In this document: positions 1-12,200 of the stretch, in pieces
How positions within the stretch are numbered: the first letter of the stretch is position 1
Layout: each line of letters starts with the position of its first letter
Source: Cliona cf. orientalis
Lineage: Eukaryota > Porifera > Demospongiae > Clionaida > Clionaidae
Assembly: GCA_963930775.1 (NCBI GenBank)
Contig: OZ005701.1
Location: 3,479,669 to 3,543,668 of the forward strand
Reading direction: 5' to 3'
Length of the DNA stretch: 64,000 nucleotides
Notes under the pieces: model-generated
Databases searched by the model: none
What the model was told of the DNA's origin: nothing
The model's input: the letters and a program-made list of their open reading frames with translations, nothing else
Program-made: the position numbers and the translations under genes

Positions 1-290
1 ATAATTATATACGGTAGCTACAATTTTAGTTTGTTCGGGTTTCATGTATAATAATGGCTTAGCTTAATTGTACTCCAATAGCTTAATTTTAGATCCTACT
101 TGTAACAAATACAGTGATCTGATTGGTTGAATTGCAGTATCTATCCTTCATAAAAAACCTTGTAAGCCCCATAAAAAACCTTGTAAGCTCCATAAAAAAC
201 CTGGTAAATTTTGTTTGCCTATGGCTAGTTTGTTGCTAGGCAATTGTTTATATACAAAGCTGTTGGGCATTGTTGCTAGGATCTAAAGTA

Positions 291-426
291 GTTAGACACT
301 GTTTAGTCGGTTTCTACGTGATTTAGAAGACCTCAGGGCTCAGTAGAACCCTCGCTTCGCTCGGGATTCTACACAGAGCCCTTCGGTCTTCTAAATCACG
401 TAGAAACCTCCTAAACAGTGTCTAAC
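291..426. repeat. Foldback element (hairpin repeat)
   Basis: GTTAGACACTGTTTAG at the left end is answered by CTAAACAGTGTCTAAC at the right. The arms continue inward with TTTCTACGTGATTTAGAAGACC and its complement, interrupted by a few mismatches. The whole 136 bp would fold into one long hairpin. It resembles 47695-47795 (TCTACGYGATTTA in both stems). Confidence 0.8.
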
Positions 427-603
427 TATTATATAGTAATTTGTATATTCTATGTTAACTTTTATGCTTTCCTTCATGTACTATGGATGGATAGCCAGTA
501 AGTTAATCATGCTTGTAGTACAGAAGCCATACAAATCAAAGGATGCCGACAATAGCTAAAATTGCTTACCACCCAACTGCCTTCCCGCAGGACGTATAAT
601 TAA

Positions 604-661
604 ACCCGCAGGACAATAACTCCTGCACTGCATATAACTGACTTGTTATTGTCCTGCGGGT
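604..661. repeat. Perfect 17-bp inverted repeat
   Basis: ACCCGCAGGACAATAAC at 604-620 is exactly complemented by GTTATTGTCCTGCGGGT at 645-661, with a 24-base loop. It may be a small foldback element or an arm pair of a larger one; CCCGCAGGAC also appears just upstream at 584. Confidence 0.75.
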
Positions 662-1676
662 AGCAGCTGATGGAAAGCACCTTGTAGCTCATGAACTGTC
701 TCTCTCTCGTGCTATAACCTATATATATAATATATACAGGAAACTAAAATTAGAACAATACTATAGACTATACTAGGGCCAGTAGTTGACCATACATTAC
801 AATTATTTAGCAAGGGTATTAAACAGAGATAACTGATATTGATAACTCTCTAGCCTATACTTCAATTAACACATACACTTATAATCACTGATTAGACCTG
901 AGGATTTCATGATCATGCTGGTTATCTAACTTGCTTGTGGCAGTAGCCAAAATAATATAAGTGTTGTGGTATAATTTATCATAGCAGTTGAAGTTTGATG
1001 TGTTGCTAAACACATGTTGACCTCTTGTGTTGAGGGTGCCCTGAATTGGGTCCCTTGATGTATGCACTGCAGCTGGAAACAAGCTCTGTGTGGCCAAGGA
1101 TAATAATTAATATAGTAAGGACAGGAAGTGCAACAGTGAGCCATTATGTCATTAAACCAACCACAGCACTGGCTCAAATTGCTAATTGTATCAATCTGCC
1201 ATGGATTCATATCCTGAATTATGGCCCTCACAGAAAACTAGTGTTTCCCACTATATGTGCAACACAATATTATGCATTACACTTTCCTTGGTGGCTGTGT
1301 TACAGAATGATGCTATCCTCTCTCCTACTCACACAATGTCCTACACTCATGCATAATTATTATATTATTTTTATTGTTGAAGAATGAATATGCACATTTA
1401 AAATTTGCCGACAAATAAAATTAAGTGGTCTAACCGATCCAAACATACACTTCCGCCTTAGTAGGAGTGACTATTAGAATCAGTGAGCTTGGCATGACAT
1501 TTCGAGTGTTTGCATACACATAATCAAAGGTAAGGTATAGCATCAGAGTTGTATGGTAGAGTGTGTGCATGTTTGGTGGAGGAAGATAAAGCAGATAATA
1601 CTAGCGAACCACCGATGAACTATTAATATAATGAACTGTACAATTGCAGGACTACAATGAATGTACTTGAGTGCAG

Positions 1677-2307
1677 AACGCTCATCGCTACATGCATCAA
1701 TGATTCATAACTCATGCGCATGCATAGCATGGCTCACTGTGTACGCTTGTTCAATATACATGTATATCAGGAATATTGAACTACATACCCTGCACCTGAA
1801 CATGGTTATGGTACTGTTCAAGTCTCTTCAGAGTCAGTGCATGATCTAGGAGTAGCTAGGGGAAAGGCACCTGGCTATGTCACTATACAAACTGAAAGCT
1901 TCTGTGACAACCTAAACTGCATTATGCACTTGAGAGCCACTGGCTGTTTACACTGTCACTGCACTGACAACTGACCAGCAAGGCACAGAATATTGTAATC
2001 AGTCATGTAGCTGCTCAAGGTAAGAGCCATGTAAACAATACCGAATGTGTAGGCTAAATGGAGCAGAATCGGAGTTTCAATGTTGAATCTATATTGAAAT
2101 ATTGTGACGTTAAGAGAGGGGGAGGGGGTAAAATGTTAGCATAATAATGACATTAATTTTTCCATAAGGGCTGGACAAGCTCCCTTAATTTCTCGGATGA
2201 CCCTTACCATTAATTTTAGCATAGGAGAGTTGCAACGGATGGACAGACAAAAATCGCCAAAAAATTGCAGTAACCCTTTCTCCTACGCTTAATTTGCGGC
2301 GAGGGTT
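1677..2307 (-). repeat. Non-autonomous element, copy A (minus orientation)
   Basis: The reverse complement matches 20286-20764 over most of its length, for example the shared GTTTACACTGTCACTGCA-type and GACAGACAAAAATCGCC-type blocks. Its right end is GGCGAGGGTT (2298-2307). The left end is a decayed version of the same terminus (AACGCTCATC at 1677). It is longer than the other copy, with extra sequence around 2050-2200. Confidence 0.75.
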
Positions 2308-3059
2308 AATAAACTATAGGGAGAGAAGAATTATTATTGATTTTGAATCATACCTTATAATAGTGAGACACACCATACTTTGTTGCAAAATAACCGCAAT
2401 GATCACTTAGTACCCATCCACCAAAATAACATGTCTGAGATGCCAATAAGCTAGAGTGATTCCCCGTGATTTAATATTATGTTTTGATCCATAAGATGAT
2501 CCAACTAGTCATTGATACTATAGCTAGAAATGTTCACCCTCATCTATGTGTAGCCTGGGCCAAATATTCATGAATAATTTTTTGAATAATAGGCAGCTTC
2601 TTGAAGAAGTTAAATAATGGGCTTTTCAACTGCTCAAGGAAGTAGTGCGCATACACAATGTGTGCTTAAAATATAAAATTTTGTGTCATGTGACATGAAT
2701 CTGTGGTCAAATGGAGGAAGCACTAACTAGAGCAAACAGCTCAGACAACTATATAGTCGTCGATCACTTTTGGGAGTGCTAAAAGTTCCTTTAGCCTCAG
2801 AACTTACAATAAAGAGAAAAATTGCATGTAATCCAGTACTTGTTGACCAACATATGTGTACATTCTGGTCATAATATTATTCATGTTTCATTTGCCTTTT
2901 TTTAGGAATAATAGGTAACTTTCTCTTGAATAATGGGGTAGATAAGTGAAGAATAATTATTTGAATAATGGGCAAATTTAAAGGAATATTTGGCCCAGGC
3001 CTATCTATGTGGGGTATCTGATCATGGACTGGGGCTGTGGCCACTGCCAAAACTTGAAT

Positions 3060-3230
3060 TGCATATTGACGACCTTTACCTATGCATGATTGTGCGCATG
3101 AGACGAATTTGTTGCGCATGCGCGCGGGGAAACACGGGGATGCGGTAATGGTCGTCACGAACTCTTCTCGAGCGAAATTACATGTACAGTCAACCATCGA
3201 TCGTCTTCCTTCGACGAAATAATTATGGTT
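3060..3230 (+). promoter_or_regulatory. Candidate CpG-rich promoter and start exon for SETX
   Basis: This short stretch is unusually rich in CpG (GCGCATGCGCGCGGGG near 3113) in an otherwise AT-rich region. It contains one copy of the recurrent TGACGACCTTTACC word at 3067. An ATG at 3225-3227 is followed directly by GTTAGT, a usable donor. Joined to the acceptor before 6240, it would place Met immediately before DDSDV, close to where human senataxin starts relative to the CxWC block. This is inference; no transcript evidence is visible. Confidence 0.25.
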
Positions 3231-3315
3231 AGTTCCCCTACCATGAATGCTTTAATAGGATCTGGTACTTGACTACAGCTATCTAGATAGAACTGGGTTA
3301 AATCATATATGATGC

Positions 3316-3316
<1 letters not shown>

Positions 3317-3352
<36 letters not shown>
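3317..3352 (+). repeat. Poly-C tract (36 bases)
   Basis: An uninterrupted run of C. Comparable runs of C or G occur at 3982-4006, 13807-13821, 17667-17695, about 19350-19370, about 38228 and 57574-57613. Lengths in such runs are unreliable in assemblies. Confidence 0.9.
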
Positions 3353-4291
3353 ACTGAAGAGACATAATTTAATACTTCTGAGGGATCTGTTTTTATCTTG
3401 ATGGATAAGTACCCTATTTTTATGCGATCTCTCCTGAAGACAATTTTTGGGGCCGGGTTATCAGGGATTAATACAGGATTTTTACGTAGAGGGGGAATTC
3501 TAGTATGTGGTAGCATGCGGCCGGAGTCTAGTCTCGTGCCCAGCCCCCTTCATGCACGCGCGACAAAGGGTCTGTCTGATCTGGGGAATCATGCACATCC
3601 AGCGTGTCCCAACAATGCATGACGCATACAAAGTACAAGGTATAATCAATAATTGAATGTTTTTGGTCAACGCACCATGCGCACTGCAGCTCTGAACATT
3701 AAGAACATCACGAGCGCGTGAAATTAATATTATATTCCATACGTTCTTGAGCTATCATGTGCTACATACTGCAATCTGATTGGTGCCTGGAAATTCCTAA
3801 ATGGGGACAAGCTGGATGTGCACGATTCCCCAGACCCTCTCTCTCTCTCCCCGGGTGCGTAGGAGGAAATTTACTACCTCTGAGACTTCTGGTGGCTTCT
3901 GAGATCATATGCGCAAGTAAAAAGTTGTTGTATTATCACACTCTACAATATGTATTAGTATATAACACTTGGCAATTTTCCGGGGGGGGGGGGGGGGGGG
4001 GGGGGGTGGGGGGTGGGGGAGGGAATCCCAGGGTCCCCCCCTGTATTAATCCCTGGGGATCATGCAAATGCCATTGCATCTTATTGCATTTTAATGAGTC
4101 TTAGAGGGATCAAGTCCTCTTTTTAATTGGCTCTTGAAGATTGAACAAAGTCAATAATTATTAGGCTTCCTGAGGGTATAATCCAAAATTTTGTCTTCCG
4201 TTGGGGTGTGTCTTAATATATTTTTCTGGGCAAGTGCATATGAGCAACCATTTGCCTAAAGATACTTGGGCAAATGTAGCGACAGCTACTG

Positions 4292-4466
4292 TATACCGTA
4301 CTTAATCTAATACTACGCATGGAAAAAAATTATTTCAATTTTGAAAAACGTGCGTTTTTCTGGTAAAGGTCGTCAATTGCTCCATATATAAACGTTATGA
4401 AAATTCATAAAATGCTAATTTATTGCGTTAAATTGGATCATGCGTTGTATTCAATTAACTACGGTA
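4292..4466 (+). repeat. Short TIR element carrying TGACGACCTTTACC, copy 1
   Basis: Ends resemble inverted copies of ATACAACGCATG (left CTAATACTACGCATGG, right CATGCGTTGTATTC). The centre has GGTAAAGGTCGTCA at 4362 and TATATAAACGTTATGA. Nearly the same sequence occurs in reverse at 49745-49908 inside a SART1 intron. Confidence 0.78.
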
Positions 4467-5625
4467 GTGATGATTAAAATAGAGGGGCCCACTGTACAGC
4501 ACGTGATCATATCACAGCCCTTGCCAAGAACTGCCACTCTCGACAAGCCTCACGTATACTCCGAAACTATGCAGATTAGCTGATCTTAGTATAGGCCAGG
4601 CCTGACTATAAACGATCATGACACATGGTATGATAAAGCCCTTCATCAGGACATCATCTCACTGATCACAATAGCAAGAATTAAACTACCCATGACGTGC
4701 ATTAGTCCTGTGGAGCCTGACCCTTACACGCAGGGAGAGGGTCTGGTGACTCAATTGCTATACATGGAGTTATTGATCAGCCAGGCTGTACACACTGGCA
4801 CCAACCAAATTGCAGCTTTACCATAGTCATGTGCCCCCACAATAATCACGTATTGACATTAAATATCGCATGTCCTTTGAAATAATAGACAAGCGCATAC
4901 TGCTCAATATAAACTTAATGTGACATCACATAAGACAGCCAATTATTGCATTCCAGCAGTATATAACAAGTCACCAGACCTTCTCCCCCTGTGTATGGGT
5001 CTGGCTCCGTGAAACTAGACATACCGGTAGGGGACACCTCATTACACGTGTGTGGCTCAATTGACTATTCCTAGCTATTAACTTTGTACTGGTATGAAAG
5101 TTTAGTATACATGTATGTATAAGTCCTGGAAAGGATCGATAAATGGGGAGGGGTCAGTAAGGCTGTGTATAGACAATTCAAATTTGTATAGTGAGCAATG
5201 CCATTTTTTTGTTTTTCATTCCTGTGGTTATGTCATATGACTATGCTAAAGCTGCAATTTGATTGAGATGTACAAACTTCTGTGTGGGTCATCAACAGGA
5301 CCAAGCCTTTTACCCGAAGTCACCTTTTCCCTCCTCAATGTTGGGGTCTGGGGACGAGACTAGCATGCTGCTGGCCTGTATGGATACTGTATGAACAGTG
5401 GGTATACTAAGTTAGCCACATTAAAATTATTACTATAGATTACTCTGACAAACTCCCTCTAAAACCAAGAAGAGTGTGTTGTTAATTTTTTGTTCAAGTA
5501 AAAGGGGTGGATGTTAGTGGTGTGTACCCAAGTATTGCTGTGGCCAAACATTTGTGGCAGATATTCTACTGATTGTGAGACACATACAATAATGATGTGC
5601 ATGGTTGATAAACTGGGGACAAGGA

Positions 5626-6059
5626 TACCGTATAACGTATTATGGTGGCTAATTTTCTTGGGGTGCTGGTTGACATAGCAGTCACGAAAATTCCACCCAC
5701 GCAAATTAATGCCTACAAGCACGAGTGGATCCGGACAGATGATGGGCATGGCCAAAAACATCGTGGCAGCACAGCCAACAATTTTAGTATTAGCAAGCAA
5801 CAGTAGCCACTGTCATCCAGCTGATGGTGTCTTCTATGCTAATATTCTTCTATCTGATACTATTTGTCCAAGTTTCATTGCAGATGTGGCTAAGTGACAA
5901 AAAATTGCGAGCGAGATAAAGTGCGTGTATCAATTATATCATTGTTTGCGCAGCACCATGCCCCTGGATTGAAATTTAAAAGCATAAAAATTAATTCTGA
6001 GGGCTTTCTCTGACTTTCCATGAAAATTAGCACCCCCGAAAATTTTCCGCCATACAGTA
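5626..6059 (+). repeat. TACCGTA-type MITE, copy 1
   Basis: Begins TACCGTATAACGTATTATGG and ends CCGCCATACAGTA. The interior matches 16742-17136 closely (AGCAAGCAACAGTAGCC, CATCGTGGCAGC, GTCATCCAGCTGAT). It lies immediately upstream of the first recognised SETX exon. Confidence 0.78.
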
Positions 6060-6239
6060 TTAGGATCTCAGTGGGGTGCTATTACATGTACCTAACTACA
6101 CATACATGTGGTGTGTAGCATTCATGTGTAAGCTAGACTACCCTGCCACCTGGGATGGAGAATCAGCTCTTTCAAAAAGTTCTCCCTTGATTTCCGTCAA
6201 ATGTAATCATGCCTTGACTTACCTTTCATTGTATTGCAG

Positions 6240-9200
6240 GATGACAGTGATGTTATTGTGATTAGTTGCCTCTGGTGCTCTAATGTGTCCTTCGTCTCTG
6301 AGTGCCTCCATGACTATGTTCAAGCTAGAACCAGTGGAGAGGGTGGGAGTGGCCAATGTGAACAGTGGGTCAGTGATGCTACACAGGATCTATGCAGCTG
6401 CTCTGATTGTGTGGATGAGTACCACCGAGCTTTGGAGAAGGCTTTCCAAGATGACCCACATTTTACCGTTGAGTTAAAGAAGCTAGTCTACGCTAGTGAT
6501 GTGGCTAGGCTGGAAAGGTGTTTGGGTGACGTTCTCGCAAAATGCAAGCTAAATAGTGAAAAGTTATCTGAAGAAGAGGAGGAGGACATGATGATGTTTT
6601 GGTCAACACAGAGGAGCTCCACCCTCCAGCGAGAGTTTGAGTGTCCAATGCTAGAGATACTCAAGTACCCACGTTTCTTACTGAATCGTCGTATCAATGA
6701 GCTCTTTGTTTCAGCTTTGGATGAGATGGAAACCATTGATCGGCAACTGGAGATCCATGGCAAGTATCCGGGTGTATATCTGCTACTTGTGCATCCAAAT
6801 CATAAGGTATGATTTATCTTAGTTACCTAGAATTAGATCATGTCTTTCATCACTACTTCAATTACATGATCCACTGTACACGTGCTTGTTCAATCATTGA
6901 GTTTATCAGACTTTACTTATTTCAACTATAGCAGACAAAATTAATATGCTCGAGTCTAACGTTCTTATGATGACACTAGAATGAGCATGGCTAATGTGGT
7001 CATTGCAATCCATGAAATGCATGTACGCTGTACTTACTTTACCCTATATAGCCATGCATGATTACTGCAATTATCAGCCTAGTGACCACATCTGTGTGTT
7101 CAAACATCTCTGCGTTGAAAGGCAGCTTGGGACGCCCTGAATTTTTTTTAGTTGCATTATAGATTACTTGTTACTAGGTTATATCTAAGAATGTTATACT
7201 GTTTGTTAGTGATTTCATGTGTATATTTCAAGGCAAGGCTATTATAATTTACCTACGTAGATACATGTACTCGTGCCTAAGCAATAATCGGATGGGTTTG
7301 GCCATGGATTGGTTGTGAAAGATAAGTCTCCACCGCTTCCGGTTTCTTGTTTATTCGGGGCTTGCTCAGGCTCGTACCATATTATAGTGATCAAAAATAT
7401 AAAACAATTGATAATATCCTTAGTAGCTGCATCATTGCAATTGTGCATATCGTATGATAAAAGATCGCCAAATAATAATATTATCCAAGAGAACATGTCA
7501 CACGCTGCTTGTAAAGTATTTGCTGGACACACGCCAATACATTTACTGATTTTCAATTTCCACGAAGGCTCAATCGAGGCCCTGAATTTTCTCATAATTA
7601 CTTCATAGGTTGCATCACAATTATGTCATAATGTCATCATTGGTTGCACCATAATTACCTCATTACATCCCTAGTAGCGATTTACTTTTCTAAGGGTATC
7701 ATATCGTAAGGGTATTGAATCGTGAAAATTTGGCACAGATACAGGTGAATATGGAAAATGGTTCTATAAAATTAATAATAAACTTATTAAGTTTGTCATT
7801 TTCAAGTTATGCCACTTTAAAGCATTTGACAATTACCGTATTTCTTCTAAAAATTCGGCATGAAAATAATAATATTGCTTTAGCTTCGCCTAATTTTTAG
7901 AGGTTAATATTCAACATTCTGTCTGCGTGCGCATTCCCATTCCCGTTTATAGCATATACGCATGACGACCTTTGCCGAATAATTAGAGGCTATATTCAAT
8001 CATTCGGTAAAGGGTACCGAATAATTAGAAGGGCCGAATTTTTAGAAGAAATACGGTATGTAACATTGCATAACTTAGGTATACATACATAGTGACCCTT
8101 TACCACAATGCAGCTACTAGGGATGTGGTAATCTTTTCATAACCACAGAAAAGTAAATTGCTACTGGTGATATAATGACGTAATGCACGAAAAGGGCCTG
8201 TGGGCAATGTATCTTACTTTGGGCTCAAAATGGAAGGGGGATGTGTACTGGTATATGGTGCACCTGCACTAGTACAAGCCACCATGCAGCAGTGTACATG
8301 TAATTTGCGCAACCAATCACACTGGTCCACATCCTTAGTCAAGGGGGAATTCCTATTTACATTGCATATAGGTATTCTTTAAGACCTCAACAGGAAATTG
8401 AGGCCAAACTGGGGGATAAATAGACAATTCATATTATTGGGGGCTGCTCTTCATAAACCTATTGTATACCTCCTGTGAATATAATGCTAATGATAATTAA
8501 TAACGTTGTGGTGGTTACTGGTAGTATGGCAATACAACATCAATGATGAGGTTCACTACATGTCCAGGTTCGTCGTTGGTCAGTGGATACTGTTCAGAGC
8601 CTTGGTCAGGTGGACTGGGATGACTATGATTCTCTGGAGGAGGTGTTGAGCTGGATAGTTACTGTCATTACATTTGATCAGTTTGATGACCCACAGGAAG
8701 AAGCAGGTGTGCATGTATAGTACATTACGTGTACATCAGTATTTCCGCTACTAGAAATAATAGTGTACATGTATGTAATAAAGTCTTGACCAGACTCCAA
8801 ACTCCACCCTCCACTCTTGAAGGGTCTGAACATTTTCTCAGTTTTTGTAGCCTCAGCTCTCTTGTTTTCACGCAAGCCAGTCACGTTGCAATTCTTCAAT
8901 TTTATATCCCGTTGGATATCTGTGCTGCTCTCTATCAGCAGTCGTGCTAGCCTATCAGAATGCAGCTCTATGATTTTACATTCTATTGCATAGCAAAGTC
9001 CAGTAAAGTACTTGGATTAATTTTATCACTTTCCTACCTGTTGCTACTCACTGAGATACCTAGTGTTTATGTAGTAATCTGGTGGGCAGTATAGCAAGTA
9101 TGAAATTTTACCCCCATGATAATTTCCCACGGTAGTTGTGTTTAGTGAAGCCTATTAAGAAGGTATTTTGACTTGTTAATTAAGTGCATGCCGAAATATT

Positions 9201-12200
9201 ATCTTGTGGCTTTAGTACACAGTGGAGTTCACTAATTCTATGATGATAATAACGTTTATTGCAGGCACAGCAGCATGGAATGACTCACAAGATATTGTAC
9301 TGCTTCCAAAACATACATTTGCTCATGAATCTCGTAAAGACTTTTGGATTGGAGTGTGTATGTTTATTACAGCTCTGAGTGGTCCGTGCATTCGATCAAG
9401 GTTGGTGAGCAACCGTGAGGATCTCATCCAAGTCATTGTCAATGCCTTAGATTGCAACATGTCAAGCTCTGAAGCATTTTGGCCAGCTTTACAGTGCCTT
9501 CGCACTCTTTTACATAAACTTGGCTCCCGCTTTTGGCAATTTGCTCCTCATAATAGTAGCTTTGATTATGTTTTGACGTGTATTTTGAAGAGCCCAAAGT
9601 TTAATGAGGAACTTGCCAAGTGGAGTGAAGAGTCCCAAGGTAGTGACGGTAGTGATGTAGATGATGCCACTAATAGCCAAGTAGTTTATGATTTTTTGGA
9701 AGAAACATTAGACACCCAGCCGACCAAATCTGTATCTCTAGCAGACACAACTGGTTCAGTGCATCGTCAGAGATTGCCATTCACATGGATCATCCCTTTC
9801 CTTCAGTCATTGCTTGATTTTGGTGAAGCTGCGTATATTGCCGTTAGTGACCTCTTTCGTGCTGTTCACTCGTTTCCTACCCAACGCAGAAACCCGTCCC
9901 CTCTCTTTAATGAGTCTCTTTTCATACTTTCTCAAATGATACAGCTGCTTTTCTCTAAGGGAGCATACTCAATTATGTATGCATTCAAAGGTAAATGGCT
10001 TAGTGCAGTGAAAATTGCTTTAGGTTCAGTTAAAGACATCTCATATCTTTCTAGTTTGAAATACTTGTTTAATGTTCTGTTGGGAATTCTTGATACTGAT
10101 GAGGCTAAGGAGCTTCCTGAAAATAAAGAAATAGTCTCTTATCTACAAAAATTCACACCATCACTGAAGTCTCCTGGACATCATCAGAGAGGGAGCAAAA
10201 TTCCTCCCAATGATATCATTAGCCATGTTGTTCGAGTTCTAGAGATTCTTAAGGAAACACATACTAGTCCCACACCATCGTTTCTTGGTGATCAGCTAGA
10301 ACTACCACCAAATCAAATTGAGGAGCAGGAGCAGCAAGCTCATGATTTAGGTAAAAATAATGGAATCATAATGCATATAATAAAATGTACCGTAAATCAC
10401 AAATATTTTGTGTCTAAAATATTTCATGCAATATAATTTCACGTTAAATAATTTTCAGACAAACAATCCCGTACCGCATTATAGTTAACATTGCGCATGT
10501 ACCTATTTTCGTGCATTTAATTTCACACAAGCCAGGCTATCCGAAAATATTTCAACAACAAAATATTTGCATTTTACGGTACATGCTGTCAGGAGTAGAT
10601 ATTACGTGTGTGTCTTATTGACCACTATCTAGCTGCTATTTGTATGTTGTTCAGGTGTTGGAGGATTGGGCGATGTTAACATCAAGGAGGAACCTAATAT
10701 CGAGGATTCACCTTCTGACACTCCTACATTCTCAGGATCGATTGCTGATCATAGACCATCACATTCTAAAGTTAAATCAGTTTCCCCAAGAAAAGCAAGA
10801 AGAGTGCACCGAACGATTCATGTAAGAAAGAAGCCAGATGTTAGCCCTAGAATGGCTTCCTCAAGTGATTCAACTGATGAATTAGAAGATTTTGAGCTTC
10901 CTACACAAATTCGTCATGCCAAGCAAAAACACTTACCTCTTAGACAATCGAATCATGCTGGACAAAAATCACCATCAAAGGTCCTTCAACAAGAGTCACC
11001 ATCAAAGGTGAAGGTCCCACAATCAAGAGTTTTGTTTTCAGATGACACTACAGATGACATGGATATAGACACAAAGCCAACTAGTGAAGATGATGACAAT
11101 GTGTTTGAACGTGTGAATAAACCGAATATGCAATCTTCAAAATTGTCTAGCAAAACATCCCCAGTCTCCACTCTGCATCAATCACGAGAGCCACATAGAC
11201 AAAATGTACAACAGAGTACTTCTGCTGGTGCCACTCCTGTGAAGAAAGCATTAAAGTTATCTCTAAATAGGTGCAAATCTTCACCAAAACACAATCCTAA
11301 GAAAGTACTCGCACATCAAACTCAAAAAGTTTCCACTCTTTCCATTCTACTAGGACAATCTGAACAAAAATTGCCACAGAGATCTTCAGCTGACACCAGT
11401 CCCATGAAGAAGGTATCAGGTCATAGGCCTTCACCCAAAAGTGATTCTATGGATGTGCGTACTCCCTCTCGGAGATTGTCTATGGAAACACATTTATCAC
11501 CTACTAAGGAAGTACCAATGCTTATATCCTCAAGCAGTACACTTGTGCCATCACTCAGTACTACTACTCATCAACAACATCCTCCATCTATTACTACCAT
11601 TGACCTATCAAATGACGACCTGAAAGAATTCGAAAGATTCAGTGATAATGAAATAAGTGATGATGTATCCACTCTGAAGCAAGGGACACGTACAGGTACA
11701 GATACCAAGTCTGGTAATGAATCGCAAGGATACTATCAATGGTCAAGCAAGAAAGAAAAGAGTGTCGAGAAGGTTCACAAGCGGCAGCTGGACGTCAGTA
11801 GTGAAGAAAATACTATTGCTGAAGATGTAGCTCAACCAGACAGCCAAGCCTCTAGGATCGAACAAGTAACTGGCAATCTACCAGTTAATAAAATAATCTG
11901 TGATCAACAGTTAAAACTTACAGCAGAATTAGAGCCAGTCAGTTCTTCCCTAGGATTAATAGATATTGAAGCAAAACAGTCAAAGAACACTTCACAGTCA
12001 GACAAGGACAGATACACACCAGAATCCACTAGCTCAACCAGCAGTTCACTACCCCCAGTTGAGTGGGAGCAACCGGTACATCCAACAACTGTTACTAAAC
12101 CAGAGAAAAGTGTAATAGTAGGCGGAAATGTGGAGAGAGTACTGAGCAAGCAATTGCAGTCAGCACTGATCAGTACAAGCAGTGATAAGCAATCTTCATC

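Larger units (their letters stand above)
1..6239. other. Gene-poor repeat region 5' of SETX
   Basis: Open frames here are short, lack family motifs, and two of them exist only because C or G runs translate as glycine. The region holds the hairpins at 291-426 and 604-661, a 630-bp inverted-repeat element (1677-2307), C and G runs, the element at 4292-4466 and the TACCGTA element at 5626-6059. Confidence 0.7.

Noticed and set aside
291-661. CRISPR-like or tRNA structures in the hairpins
   Set aside because: Only single foldbacks, no regular spacer array, and no cloverleaf or tRNA box sequences; the genome is eukaryotic.
885-1849. Frames of 60-113 codons near the left end
   Set aside because: No family similarity, overlapping frames on both strands, and composition like the surrounding AT-rich repeats.
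3298-4104. Open frames with glycine runs on both strands
   Set aside because: The glycine stretches are translations of the poly-C and poly-G tracts; no motif lies outside them.
6076-6261. Frame beginning MLLHVPNYTYMW as a possible SETX start
   Set aside because: It is out of frame with the conserved senataxin N-terminus and runs through the acceptor at 6239.
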